Source: BA4 sp044376575
Lineage (GTDB): Bacteria; Bacteroidota; Bacteroidia; CAIKAF01
Length of the DNA: 64,000 nucleotides
Reading direction: 5' to 3'
NCBI GenBank assembly: GCA_044376575.1
Contig: JBILKR010000007.1
Coordinates: 1-64,000, forward strand
Position 1 is the stretch's first letter, and each line of letters begins with the position of its first letter. The notes under the pieces were generated by a model. The model searched no databases. It had not been told where the DNA came from and was given only the letters and a program-made list of their open reading frames with translations. The position numbers were made by a program, and so were the translations under genes. Shown piece after piece: positions 51,576-60,191 of this stretch.

Positions 51576-52172
51576 ATGAGACTTGAAGAATTAAAAATAC
51601 ATGTCATTGAGTTGCTTACGCATAAATTAAACAAGCAATACAGTTATCATAGCCTGGAGCATACATTATATGTATATGAAGCTGCAAATAAAATAGCAGA
51701 TTTTGAAAAAGTAAATGACGAGGATAGAGAAATTTTATTAGCTGCTGCACTACTTCATGATATCGGTTATATTGAAAGCCATATTAACCATGAGTTCGCA
51801 AGTTGCAAAATAGCGGAAGCGATTCTAACTGATTTTAAATTTACTGAGTTCGAAATAAGCAGAGTAAAATCTTTAATCATGAGCACAAAAGTTCCACAAA
51901 TGCCCAATAACCTAATGGAACAAATCATTTGCGATGCTGATCTTGATTATCTTGGAACAGACTATTTTATAAAATACGGTAATGAATTGTGTAAAGAATT
52001 AGAATATCAGGGAATAATTTCAGATCAAATTCAATGGAATCAATTACAGGTAAAGTTTCTTTCAACACATGAATATCATACGTCCTATTCTAAAAAATAC
52101 AGAACCCCAAAAAAGTTAGAGAACCTTAGGTTAATTATGAATATCCTACAAAATACTGATAAATATCATTGA
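51576..52172 (+). CDS. HD-domain metal-dependent phosphohydrolase
   Basis: 198 residues. HD domain with YHSLEHTLYVYEAANKIA (H..H), LLHDIGYIESHINHE (His-Asp pair at about 68-69), and DADLDYLGTDYFIKYGNELCKEL with the last Asp. Members hydrolyse nucleotides or cyclic dinucleotides. The substrate is unknown. Followed after 50 bases by the universal stress protein gene. Confidence 0.86.
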   Translation: MRLEELKIHVIELLTHKLNKQYSYHSLEHTLYVYEAANKIADFEKVNDEDREILLAAALLHDIGYIESHINHEFASCKIAEAILTDFKFTEFEISRVKSLIMSTKVPQMPNNLMEQIICDADLDYLGTDYFIKYGNELCKELEYQGIISDQIQWNQLQVKFLSTHEYHTSYSKKYRTPKKLENLRLIMNILQNTDKYH

Positions 52173-52221
52173 TTTCTATATTGAAGTTATATACATTTAC
52201 AAATTATAAATCTCAAATATT

Positions 52222-53091
52222 ATGTTATCCAAAGACAAAAAAGATTTAATTATTGTTCCTTTTGATTTTACAATTGAAGCTGAAACTGCATTAAATCATG
52301 CTTCTAAAATTGCTGCACAAAGTAAAGATGAAGTACGCTTGGTTCATATCATTAACAAAGAATCAAAAGCTAAATTAAAGAAAGAAAATTTAAATGAAGA
52401 TGATATTTTTTCTCGATTAAAAATTGCATCTGAAACAAATAAAAAAAATACTGGTATTGAGACCTCTTATCATGCTGAAGAAGGTGATATTTTTACAACC
52501 ATTTCAGAATATGCAAAAGATGCAGGAGCCAGTTTGATTGTACTTGGAACCCATGGTGTACATGGCATGCAACATATCGTTGGGGCAAACTCCATGAAAG
52601 TAATTGCAAGTTGTAAAATGCCGGTTATCGTTGTTCAGAAAAAGAATATTGATGAAGATGGTTACAAAAAAATAATTGTAACTATTGACTACAATAAGTT
52701 GGGAAAAAACAAAATATATCATGCAGCATCAGTTGCCAAATATTTTAATGCAGAAGTGCACTTATACGAAGAGAAAAGTTCTGATGAATTTTTGCAAAAG
52801 CAAATTAAACTCAATGCGTTTCATGCCTCAACAGTAATGAAAGAAAATAATATTGTGTTTAAAGAAGTGCTTGAAGATGGAAGCAGCAGTTTTGAAAAAA
52901 ATCTTATCAGATATGCTTCTTCAATAAATGCTGATTTAATTGTTATTTCTACCCATCAGGATGAAAATAGCATTATGGAATTATTCTTTAGAAGTATAGA
53001 AGTTAATATTATTAATAATGATGCAATGATTGCTGTAATGAGTGTGAATCCAATTGAGAATACTGCACACTTGTCAGCTCCAACTATTTAA
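52222..53091 (+). CDS. universal stress protein, two tandem USP domains
   Basis: 289 residues. First domain (about 1-140) has the DF-motif VPFDFTIEAETALNHA and the UspA ATP loop LGTHGVHGMQHIVGANSMKVI. The second (about 145-280) is degenerate: KIIVTIDYNKLGKNKIYHAASVAKYF and VISTHQDENSIMELFFRS lack the Gly-rich ATP motif. Tandem USPs of this type are common in Bacteroidota. The trigger is unknown. Ends before a bidirectional terminator. Confidence 0.9.
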   Translation: MLSKDKKDLIIVPFDFTIEAETALNHASKIAAQSKDEVRLVHIINKESKAKLKKENLNEDDIFSRLKIASETNKKNTGIETSYHAEEGDIFTTISEYAKDAGASLIVLGTHGVHGMQHIVGANSMKVIASCKMPVIVVQKKNIDEDGYKKIIVTIDYNKLGKNKIYHAASVAKYFNAEVHLYEEKSSDEFLQKQIKLNAFHASTVMKENNIVFKEVLEDGSSSFEKNLIRYASSINADLIVISTHQDENSIMELFFRSIEVNIINNDAMIAVMSVNPIENTAHLSAPTI

Positions 53092-53105
53092 AAAATAATT
53101 TTTAT

Positions 53106-53134
53106 AAAAAAGCCGGTAAATTACCGGCTTTTTT
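53106..53134. terminator. bidirectional rho-independent terminator
   Basis: GCCGGT-AAATT-ACCGGC stem (53112-53128) with A and T runs on either side. Placed between the convergent USP and lipase-like genes. Confidence 0.85.
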
Positions 53135-53144
53135 ATGCTCAAAA

Positions 53145-54797
53145 TTATTGCACGAGTATTTTCATACCTCTGCGAATACCATTTTTATATACCGAAAGTA
53201 AATAGCTGCCTTTGGCAAGTGATGACACATCAACAGGGACTATATCAGCATCTGTTTCTAATACCTGATATTTTACAATTTCACCGCTTAACGTTGTTAA
53301 AACACATAACCCCTGAAAAGATGGAGGAATCGTAAATTCTATATAAAATAAACCATTTGTCGGATTAGGGAAAACATGAATCTCATCAGATAATTTATAA
53401 TTATTGGTAAACATCACTCCTACTGACGCAAATGCTTCTGAGGTGCACCCATTGGCATCAGTAATTAATACAGTATAATTTCCAGGTGTTTGTTGACTCA
53501 AAACAGAATCCGTCTGACCACCATTCCATTGAAAAGTGTATGGACCAAAACCACCCAATGGTAATGCTGTAAGAACAGCATCATTCATATTCTGACTGCT
53601 TGCATTGGTAACATTAATTTCAGATTGGAAACGATCAGTTCTAAATGTTTCGAAATAAAATTTGGTATTCAATAATGCAAATAATGCACAGTCCTGGTGA
53701 TTTGCCGTCAGGTTTGCACTTATAGCTTCAACCTGTGTTGCACCATTGGCATGCATAGCATTTTTTGCTTCAATAGAATTGAGATAGGTAACCAAATGAT
53801 CGGCTTCACAATAATACATTCGGGTAGGTGAAACCGGAGTCCAGTCATACACATCATTATCTTCTAATGCTTGTCTGAACACATTAGATGGATTATTATT
53901 AAAATCTGCCAATACCGATGGTAACAGAATAACATTAGGTGTATCAGGAATTACCGATTCTAACTGACCAATTGAAAAATTACCATTAAAATATCCCGGA
54001 ACAATTACATCGTAAGGTGGCTTATAAATATCACTATAAGAAGGATACAATTGATAAACAGTATTGAAAGTATTGATAATAAATGGCAGATAACCCGGTG
54101 CTCCGTATGAGCTATCTTGTGAAATTACCTCAGCCTGAACACCCGATAACTGATATGCTCCTGATAAAGGTGCTGAGGCGGCAATATCAAACTCATTTGA
54201 AAAATGAGATTCGATAAGTTTATGCGCTGCCATCGTAACATGACCTCCTTGTGAATATCCGGTTAAAAATACCTGGCCATTCAATTCATAAGATAAAACC
54301 TGCATCAATTCGCGTGTAGCCCTGATCATATCAATTACACATGTTGCTTCTGAATGTGCGTGATGGTATGGGTGTATTCCGGGACTTGTTCCCAATCCAA
54401 GATAGTCAGGCATGGCAACAACCATTGCATCTGCAGCCATAGCAACACCGATTACATATTCTCCACCACCCATCGAAGGTGCCTGGTTTTTTTTCAAAAT
54501 AGTACCATGATTATACACCATCAAAGGCGAATGACAAGTAACGCCAGCCGGAACAAATACCACACCAGAAGCCTGCGTAGGTAAGCTATCCCATCCTACT
54601 GTATTATAAGTTATCTTATAACTTTTTAAACCATTACTCATCGGAATCAATGCCGCCGGAACTCCCTCATTATTCAGGTAATCCACTGCTTCCTGGAGTG
54701 TAAATTGCTCATACAATTGATAGGTGTTTAAATACTGAGCATTTAGTGATATACAGACATAATTACATATCAGTAGAAGGATTAAAATTTTTTTCAT
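53145..54797 (-). CDS. secreted lipase-like alpha/beta hydrolase with T9SS sorting domain
   Basis: 550 residues: signal peptide (1-21, ending SLNAQ), hydrolase domain with LMVYNHGT, PDYLGLG, and nucleophile elbow TGYSQGG (Ser182), similar to secretory-lipase/phospholipase-type enzymes. A Pro-rich immunoglobulin-like segment follows (about 400-450; ALPLGGFGPYTFQWNGGQ). The last 80 residues (VFPNPTNGLFYIEF, then a GSYLLSVYKNGIRRG end) are the type A T9SS sorting domain. Divergent from the thioredoxin-like gene at 54910. Confidence 0.9.
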   Translation of the reverse strand: MKKILILLLICNYVCISLNAQYLNTYQLYEQFTLQEAVDYLNNEGVPAALIPMSNGLKSYKITYNTVGWDSLPTQASGVVFVPAGVTCHSPLMVYNHGTILKKNQAPSMGGGEYVIGVAMAADAMVVAMPDYLGLGTSPGIHPYHHAHSEATCVIDMIRATRELMQVLSYELNGQVFLTGYSQGGHVTMAAHKLIESHFSNEFDIAASAPLSGAYQLSGVQAEVISQDSSYGAPGYLPFIINTFNTVYQLYPSYSDIYKPPYDVIVPGYFNGNFSIGQLESVIPDTPNVILLPSVLADFNNNPSNVFRQALEDNDVYDWTPVSPTRMYYCEADHLVTYLNSIEAKNAMHANGATQVEAISANLTANHQDCALFALLNTKFYFETFRTDRFQSEINVTNASSQNMNDAVLTALPLGGFGPYTFQWNGGQTDSVLSQQTPGNYTVLITDANGCTSEAFASVGVMFTNNYKLSDEIHVFPNPTNGLFYIEFTIPPSFQGLCVLTTLSGEIVKYQVLETDADIVPVDVSSLAKGSYLLSVYKNGIRRGMKILVQ

Positions 54798-54886
54798 AGT
54801 TGTTAATTGATTTTAAATATAGGGTTTTAACATAAACTTTAATTATTGTGGCCTGATTTTTAATCGAAATTTATTTATTGATTAAT

Positions 54887-54894
54887 TATCTTTG
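54887..54894 (+). promoter_or_regulatory. Bacteroidota -7 promoter element before the thioredoxin-like operon
   Basis: TATCTTTG, a perfect TAnnTTTG. It contains the TTG that could be read as an alternative start, so the ATG at 54910 is preferred. Confidence 0.5.
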
Positions 54895-54909
54895 GAAAAA
54901 TCATTGAGT

Positions 54910-56385
54910 ATGTGTAAAAAGTTTTTCATTCTATTTGTATTGTTAGTGTCTGTATCTGTACAAACCTATTCACAAGGAATTACCAATTATTCATACAAGT
55001 TTAAAATAAACGGACTGAAAGATACAGAATGCTATCTAGGCTTCCATTTTGGCGAAAAAAAATTCATCAGAGATACAGCCAGGGTAAATTCAAGAGGTGA
55101 AGTAGAATTTTCAAAAAAAAATGATACTATTCCCGGTGGTATTTATCTTTTTATTCTTCCCAATAAAAAATGGTTTGAGGTTGTAATCAGCGAGCCTTCA
55201 TTTTATATTGAAACCGATACAATTGATTTTATTTCCAACAGCAAGGTAAAGGGTTCTTTAGAAAATCAGTTGTGGTTTGATTATTTAAAATATGTAAGCA
55301 ATAAACAAAAATTAATTGATCCACTCAGAAAAGAAAAAGATTCTTTAGATAAAAGCAGCAAACGATTTAAAGAACTTGAAGATAAACTTGTAGCTATAAA
55401 CAACGAAATCAACGATTACAGAAATAACATCATCAAGAATAACAAAGGAACTTTAGTTTCCTATTTATTTAATGCCATCAAGGATGTTGAGATACCGGAA
55501 GCACCAAAGTTACCGAACGGTGTCAAGGATTCAACGTTTCAATATCTGTATTATAAAGCTCATTATTTTGATCATTTTGACTTCTCTGATTCAAGAATTT
55601 TACGCACTCCGGTATTTGAACCGAAATTGATGTATTACATTGAAAAAATGATTCCACAAACACCGGATTCCATCATTGCCAACATCGAGCCACTGATTGA
55701 AAAGTCAAAAGCAAATAAAGAAATGTTCAAATATATGGTACATACCCTCACTTTTAATTATGAGCGATCTCAGGTAATGTGTATGGATGCAGTGTTTGTT
55801 CATCTGGTGGAGAAATATTACAATACAGGACTTGCCACTTGGACGGATCAGAAAACAAAAGATAAAATGAAAGAGAGAGCAGAAAAATTAAAACCTCTGC
55901 TTTGTAATAAAATAGCACCGAATGTGATTCTTCCGGATACAAATATGGTATGGTATAATCTTCATCAGCTGCCTACTGATTTTACCATTTTATATTTTTG
56001 GGATGCTACATGCGGACATTGTAAAAAGAATACACCCAAATTGAAAGAATTATATGAGAGTTATCTTAAGCCAAACAACATTCCAGTTTATGCGGTAGAA
56101 GGTGAATTGGAAACCGGCGAATGGAAAAAATATATGGTTGAAAATCAATTGCCCTGGATCAATGTTTCTGACAACCCGGAAATCAATAAAAATCCTGAAA
56201 AATATATCCATCTGACTGATTTGCCAAGTCTGAATTTCAGACATACTTATGATCTTTCTACTTATCCAGTAGTTTATGTGCTAGACAGAGAAAAAAGAAT
56301 TATAGCAAAAAAAATAGGTGTAGAGCAAATTCAGGAATTTATAGAAAACTATAAGAAAATTAAATTGAAAAATAAATCCAATTGA
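54910..56385 (+). CDS. secreted thioredoxin-like protein (DUF4369 + DUF5106 + TlpA-type fold)
   Basis: 491 residues. Signal peptide (about 1-22), a DUF4369-like N-terminal beta domain (KINGLKDTECYLGFHFGEKKF), a helical DUF5106-like middle with long coil, and a C-terminal thioredoxin fold with FWDATCGHCKKN (Cys368, Cys371, CGHC). CGHC is typical of strongly oxidising or isomerase-like centres. Probably acts in periplasmic disulfide chemistry. First gene of an operon with nth, a GroES-like gene and bcp. Confidence 0.88.
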   Translation: MCKKFFILFVLLVSVSVQTYSQGITNYSYKFKINGLKDTECYLGFHFGEKKFIRDTARVNSRGEVEFSKKNDTIPGGIYLFILPNKKWFEVVISEPSFYIETDTIDFISNSKVKGSLENQLWFDYLKYVSNKQKLIDPLRKEKDSLDKSSKRFKELEDKLVAINNEINDYRNNIIKNNKGTLVSYLFNAIKDVEIPEAPKLPNGVKDSTFQYLYYKAHYFDHFDFSDSRILRTPVFEPKLMYYIEKMIPQTPDSIIANIEPLIEKSKANKEMFKYMVHTLTFNYERSQVMCMDAVFVHLVEKYYNTGLATWTDQKTKDKMKERAEKLKPLLCNKIAPNVILPDTNMVWYNLHQLPTDFTILYFWDATCGHCKKNTPKLKELYESYLKPNNIPVYAVEGELETGEWKKYMVENQLPWINVSDNPEINKNPEKYIHLTDLPSLNFRHTYDLSTYPVVYVLDREKRIIAKKIGVEQIQEFIENYKKIKLKNKSN

Positions 56386-56397
56386 TTTGTTTCTCCG

Positions 56398-57045
56398 GTG
56401 AATAAAAAAGAAAGATACAATTCAGTATTGGCATGGTTTAGAGAGAATATGCCCACTGCTGAAACCGAATTGATATATGACAATCCATTTCAACTTATTG
56501 TAGCTGTAATACTATCTGCACAATGCACCGATAAACGGGTGAACTTGGTTACCCCAGCCTTGTTTAAAAGATTTCCTGATATTGCTTCACTTGCAATGGC
56601 TAATACAGAAGAGGTTTTCGAAATGATACGCAGTATAAGTTATCCGAACAATAAAGCCAAACACCTTATTGGAATGGCACAACGAATCAAAGAAAATTTT
56701 AAAGATGAAATACCTCAACAGGTTGAAGATCTTATCACCCTTCCCGGTGTCGGACGAAAAACAGCCAATGTAATTGCCAGTGTAATTTTCCAGCAACCTG
56801 CAATGGCTGTAGATACTCATGTATTCAGGGTTTCAAGACGAATTGGATTAGTGCCCTTAACTGCTAAAACTCCTTTGCAGGTTGAAAAAGTATTGATTAA
56901 AAATATTCCGGAAAAAGAAATACACATAGCACATCATTGGTTAATATTGCATGGCAGGTATGTCTGCACCGCAAGAAGTCCAAAATGCAGTGTATGTCAA
57001 ATCGTTTCATATTGCGGATATAAAAATAAAACCATCGAATCATGA
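56398..57045 (+). CDS. nth: endonuclease III
   Basis: 215 residues. Bifunctional base-excision glycosylase/AP lyase for oxidised pyrimidines. HhH motif LPGVGRKTANV with catalytic Lys121, Asp139 in VDTHVFRVSRRIG, and the Fe-S cluster Cys-x6-Cys-x2-Cys-x5-Cys at 190-206. Start is a GTG at 56398, 12 bases after the preceding stop; family homologues begin at this point. Overlaps the GroES-like gene by 4 bases. Confidence 0.96.
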   Translation: MNKKERYNSVLAWFRENMPTAETELIYDNPFQLIVAVILSAQCTDKRVNLVTPALFKRFPDIASLAMANTEEVFEMIRSISYPNNKAKHLIGMAQRIKENFKDEIPQQVEDLITLPGVGRKTANVIASVIFQQPAMAVDTHVFRVSRRIGLVPLTAKTPLQVEKVLIKNIPEKEIHIAHHWLILHGRYVCTARSPKCSVCQIVSYCGYKNKTIES

Positions 57046-57416
57046 AAGAAGAAAATGTGATTAATCAAGTGATTATGGTGGGAGATAAAATACTTATTAA
57101 GCCCAAAACCCATCAGGACAAAACGAGTTCAGGATTATATCTTCCTCCCGGAGTAATTGAAAAAGAAAATGTGCAATCAGGATATGTAATCAAAGCCGGA
57201 CCGGGATTCCCAATTCCGTTTGTTAAGGAAGAAGATGAGCCATGGAAGCAAACAAATGATGAGATAAAATATATTCCCTTGCAGATTAAAGAAGGTGACC
57301 TTGCACTGTATCTTCAAAAAAATGCACTGGAAGTTGAACTTGGCAACGAAAAGTATATGATTATTTCTCAATCATCTATATTAATGGTTATCCGGGATCA
57401 AGAATTATTCGGTTAA
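57042..57416 (+). CDS. GroES-family (Cpn10-like) protein, divergent
   Basis: 124 residues versus about 95 for canonical GroES. The start GDKILIKPKTHQDKTSSGLYLPPGVIEKENVQSGYVIKAGPG shows the GroES beta-barrel and mobile-loop pattern; a stretch of about 25 residues (IPFVKEEDEPWKQTNDEIKYIPLQI) is inserted before the last conserved strands (EGDLALYL, YMIISQSSILMVI). No groL gene is adjacent. The role is unclear: alternative co-chaperonin or structural use of the fold. Confidence 0.88.
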   Translation: MKEENVINQVIMVGDKILIKPKTHQDKTSSGLYLPPGVIEKENVQSGYVIKAGPGFPIPFVKEEDEPWKQTNDEIKYIPLQIKEGDLALYLQKNALEVELGNEKYMIISQSSILMVIRDQELFG

Positions 57417-57462
57417 TTCATAACCTTTAGGTTATTATATTGTTATACATAAAAAGAAAATC

Positions 57463-57921
57463 ATGAGTCTATTACAAATTGGCGACAAAGCACCTGATTT
57501 CACAGCAAACGACCAACAAGGCAATGCTGTTACCTTATCAGGATTTAAAGGAAAAAAAGTAATCTTATATTTCTATCCAAAGGACGACACTCCAGGCTGC
57601 ACTGCAGAAGCATGCAACCTCAGGGATAATTTTAATGATTTAAAAAAGAAAGGGTTTGTTATACTCGGAGTGAGTGCTGACAGTGAGAAATCTCATCAGA
57701 AATTCATTGCTAAATATGAATTGCCTTTTACATTAATTGCTGATACTGATAAAAATGTACATGAACTATATGGAACATGGCAGGAAAAAAGTATGTATGG
57801 CAGAAAGTATATGGGAACTGCCCGTTATACATTTATTATTGATGAAAAAGGTGTCATCGAAAATGTCATTACAAAGGTGGATACTAAAAATCACACTGAA
57901 CAAATACTATCAGAAAAATAA
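57463..57921 (+). CDS. bcp: thioredoxin-dependent peroxiredoxin, Bcp/PrxQ family (copy 2)
   Basis: 152 residues. FYPKDDTPGCTAEACNLRD with Cys46 (peroxidatic) and Cys51 (resolving), as in E. coli Bcp. About half identical to copy 1 (2231), but with the standard cysteine spacing. It lies 46 bases after the GroES-like gene and fits a redox-defence operon with the thioredoxin-like protein and nth. Confidence 0.95.
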   Translation: MSLLQIGDKAPDFTANDQQGNAVTLSGFKGKKVILYFYPKDDTPGCTAEACNLRDNFNDLKKKGFVILGVSADSEKSHQKFIAKYELPFTLIADTDKNVHELYGTWQEKSMYGRKYMGTARYTFIIDEKGVIENVITKVDTKNHTEQILSEK

Positions 57922-58039
57922 ATTTTATTTATCTGATATTCTGTATTTTAAATTTATTTGATATGTTTTTTTTGATAATTTTTTTGGCAATATCAAAAAT
58001 GTAATCTTATATTTAAGCCAATCACAATTGACAAATTTT

Positions 58040-59071
58040 ATGGCAAAAGAAGACGTAAAAGAAATGAGTAAAGAGGCCAAAGAAAAAATTCAGGCTCTTA
58101 AATTAACCATAGATAAAATTGAAAAAACCTATGGTAAAGGAACCATTATGCGCTTAGGCGATAATGCGATTGAATCTATCGATGTAATTCCTAGCGGATC
58201 AATTACATTAGATCTTGCCTTGGGCATTGGTGGATATCCTAAAGGAAGAATCATTGAAATATATGGACCTGAATCATCCGGTAAAACCACACTTACTCTT
58301 CATGCCATTGCAGAATGTCAGCGCAAAGGTGGAATTGCAGCATTTATTGATGCAGAGCATGCTTTTGACAGATTCTATGCTGAGAAATTAGGTGTTGATA
58401 CTGAAAATTTATTGATTTCACAACCGGATAATGGTGAGCAGGCATTGGAAATCGCAGATAACCTTATACGCTCAGGAGCTATTGATATTATTATTATAGA
58501 CTCTGTTGCAGCACTTGTACCTAAAGGTGAGCTGGAAGGAGAAATGGGTGATTCAAAAATGGGATTACAAGCAAGACTGATGAGTCAGGCGCTTAGAAAA
58601 TTAACCGCCACTATTGGTAAAACCGGATGTTGCTGTGTTTTTATCAATCAGCTTAGGGATAAAATCGGAGTAGTTTATGGTAATCCTGAAACAACAACAG
58701 GTGGTAATGCATTGAAATTTTATTCAACTGTTCGTTTAGATATTAGAAGAGTTGGACAAATTAAAGATGGAGACAATATCACAGGAAACAGAATTAAAGT
58801 GAAAGTGGTAAAAAACAAACTGGCTCCACCGTTCAGAACATCTGAATTTGATATCATGTATGGTGAAGGTGTAAGCAAAAATGGTGAAATTGTGGACATG
58901 GGCGTAGAGATGGATATCATTAAAAAAAGCGGATCATGGTATAGTTACGGAGATTCAAAATTAGGACAAGGAAGAGATTCTGTAAAACAACTGTTACTGG
59001 ATAATCCAGAGCTATGTGAAGAATTGGAAAATAAAATCAAAGCAGCAGTGGTTGAACGCAGTGCCGGATAG
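58040..59071 (+). CDS. recA: recombinase RecA
   Basis: 343 residues. Walker A GPESSGKTT (76-83), Walker B IIIIDSVAALVP, L1/L2 loops GDSKMGLQARLMSQALRKL and NPETTTGGNALKFY. The open frame extends to a TTG at 58028, but the ATG at 58040 gives the usual N-terminus MAKEDVKEMSKEAKEKI. No LexA/SOS box is recognised upstream. Followed by a terminator at 59091. Confidence 0.98.
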   Translation: MAKEDVKEMSKEAKEKIQALKLTIDKIEKTYGKGTIMRLGDNAIESIDVIPSGSITLDLALGIGGYPKGRIIEIYGPESSGKTTLTLHAIAECQRKGGIAAFIDAEHAFDRFYAEKLGVDTENLLISQPDNGEQALEIADNLIRSGAIDIIIIDSVAALVPKGELEGEMGDSKMGLQARLMSQALRKLTATIGKTGCCCVFINQLRDKIGVVYGNPETTTGGNALKFYSTVRLDIRRVGQIKDGDNITGNRIKVKVVKNKLAPPFRTSEFDIMYGEGVSKNGEIVDMGVEMDIIKKSGSWYSYGDSKLGQGRDSVKQLLLDNPELCEELENKIKAAVVERSAG

Positions 59072-59090
59072 TAATACCACTAAAGTTTTT

Positions 59091-59125
59091 AAAAGTCCCG
59101 CAGCAATTGCTTCGGGACTTTTTTA
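59091..59125 (+). terminator. rho-independent terminator of recA
   Basis: Outer stem AAGTCCCG / CGGGACTT with inner GCAA / TTGC arms (59092-59120), then a T run. It lies 20 bases past the recA stop. Confidence 0.85.
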
Positions 59126-59126
59126 T

Positions 59127-59134
59127 TAATTTTG
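59127..59134 (+). promoter_or_regulatory. Bacteroidota -7 promoter element for the TPR lipoprotein
   Basis: TAATTTTG, perfect TAnnTTTG, only 4 bases before the ATG at 59139, suggesting a leaderless mRNA or a promoter overlapping the recA terminator. Confidence 0.45.
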
Positions 59135-59138
59135 TAGT

Positions 59139-60182
59139 ATGCTAACAAAAGAAATAAAAATCCCTTATATATATTTTTACCAATATATTGTTTTGATATT
59201 CATCGTATATATTTCGATTGTATCATGTCAGCATAAAAAAGAGAATACACCTCAGGAAGCCATAAAAGATTCTGTTGAATATAAAATTTCAGTACTTACT
59301 CAACAGTTGGAAAAAGATCCGGAAAATCCTGAACTACTCTATAAAAGAGCAAAACTTTATTATCAGAAGAAGACGCTGTATAAAGGAATGGAAGATATTA
59401 TCAGGGCCATCAGTTTTGATTCCACACAATCCAAATATCACCTACAGCTTGCTGATTTTTATTATGCAGATAATAGAATTGATGATGCAAAAAAATCTAT
59501 AGAAAAAGCGATTAAAATAGATCCGGAAGGAATTGACGCCAATATTAAAATGGGAGAATTACTATACTATCTTGGCGACTATGCAAAGATGTTTCCCTAC
59601 CTGGATCTGGCTTTAAAGAAAGACCCATTTAATGCTCGTATTTATTTTGTAAAAGGAATGGCATTTAAAGAAATGGGCGATACCAATCTGGCACTTTCAA
59701 GTTTTGCCACTACAATAGAACAGGATCCTGACTACTTTGATGCTTATATGCAATTGGGAAACATCAACAGTGAAAAAAAGAATCCCATTGCCATCGACTA
59801 TTATAATAATGCCATAAGAGTAAATCCCGGAATGATTGAAGCCCATTACGGTCTCGCCTATTTTTTACAGGAAAATGGCAAGCCGGATGATGCTATTCGA
59901 ATCTATAATAACCTTTTAAATATTGATGCACAGAATGCCGCAACTCATCATAATATTGGATATATTTTTCTTTTCATGAAAAATGATCCACAGGCATCTA
60001 TTCAATGGTTTGAAAAATCAGCAAAATATAATCCTAAAGCAGCAAACACATTTTATCATTTAGGTTACGCTTATGAAAAAACAGGTAACTTTAATAAAGC
60101 TAAAGAGAATTATAAAAAAGCCGATGAATTAATACCCGAAGGTTTTGATTTGGCTAAAAAAAGATTGAAACAACTACCATAA
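59139..60182 (+). CDS. TPR lipoprotein
   Basis: 347 residues. Lipoprotein signal with a hydrophobic stretch and lipobox ISIVSC (Cys about 30). About seven TPR repeats follow (PELLYKRAKLYYQKK.., SKYHLQLADFYYADNRIDDAKKSIEKAIKIDP, AHYGLAYFLQENGKPDDAIRIYNNLL, TFYHLGYAYEKTGNFNKAKENYKKA). Scaffold of unknown partners, exposed at the periplasmic or outer-membrane face. Converges on glnN with a 9-base gap. Confidence 0.88.
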   Translation: MLTKEIKIPYIYFYQYIVLIFIVYISIVSCQHKKENTPQEAIKDSVEYKISVLTQQLEKDPENPELLYKRAKLYYQKKTLYKGMEDIIRAISFDSTQSKYHLQLADFYYADNRIDDAKKSIEKAIKIDPEGIDANIKMGELLYYLGDYAKMFPYLDLALKKDPFNARIYFVKGMAFKEMGDTNLALSSFATTIEQDPDYFDAYMQLGNINSEKKNPIAIDYYNNAIRVNPGMIEAHYGLAYFLQENGKPDDAIRIYNNLLNIDAQNAATHHNIGYIFLFMKNDPQASIQWFEKSAKYNPKAANTFYHLGYAYEKTGNFNKAKENYKKADELIPEGFDLAKKRLKQLP

Positions 60183-60191
60183 ACTTTACTT

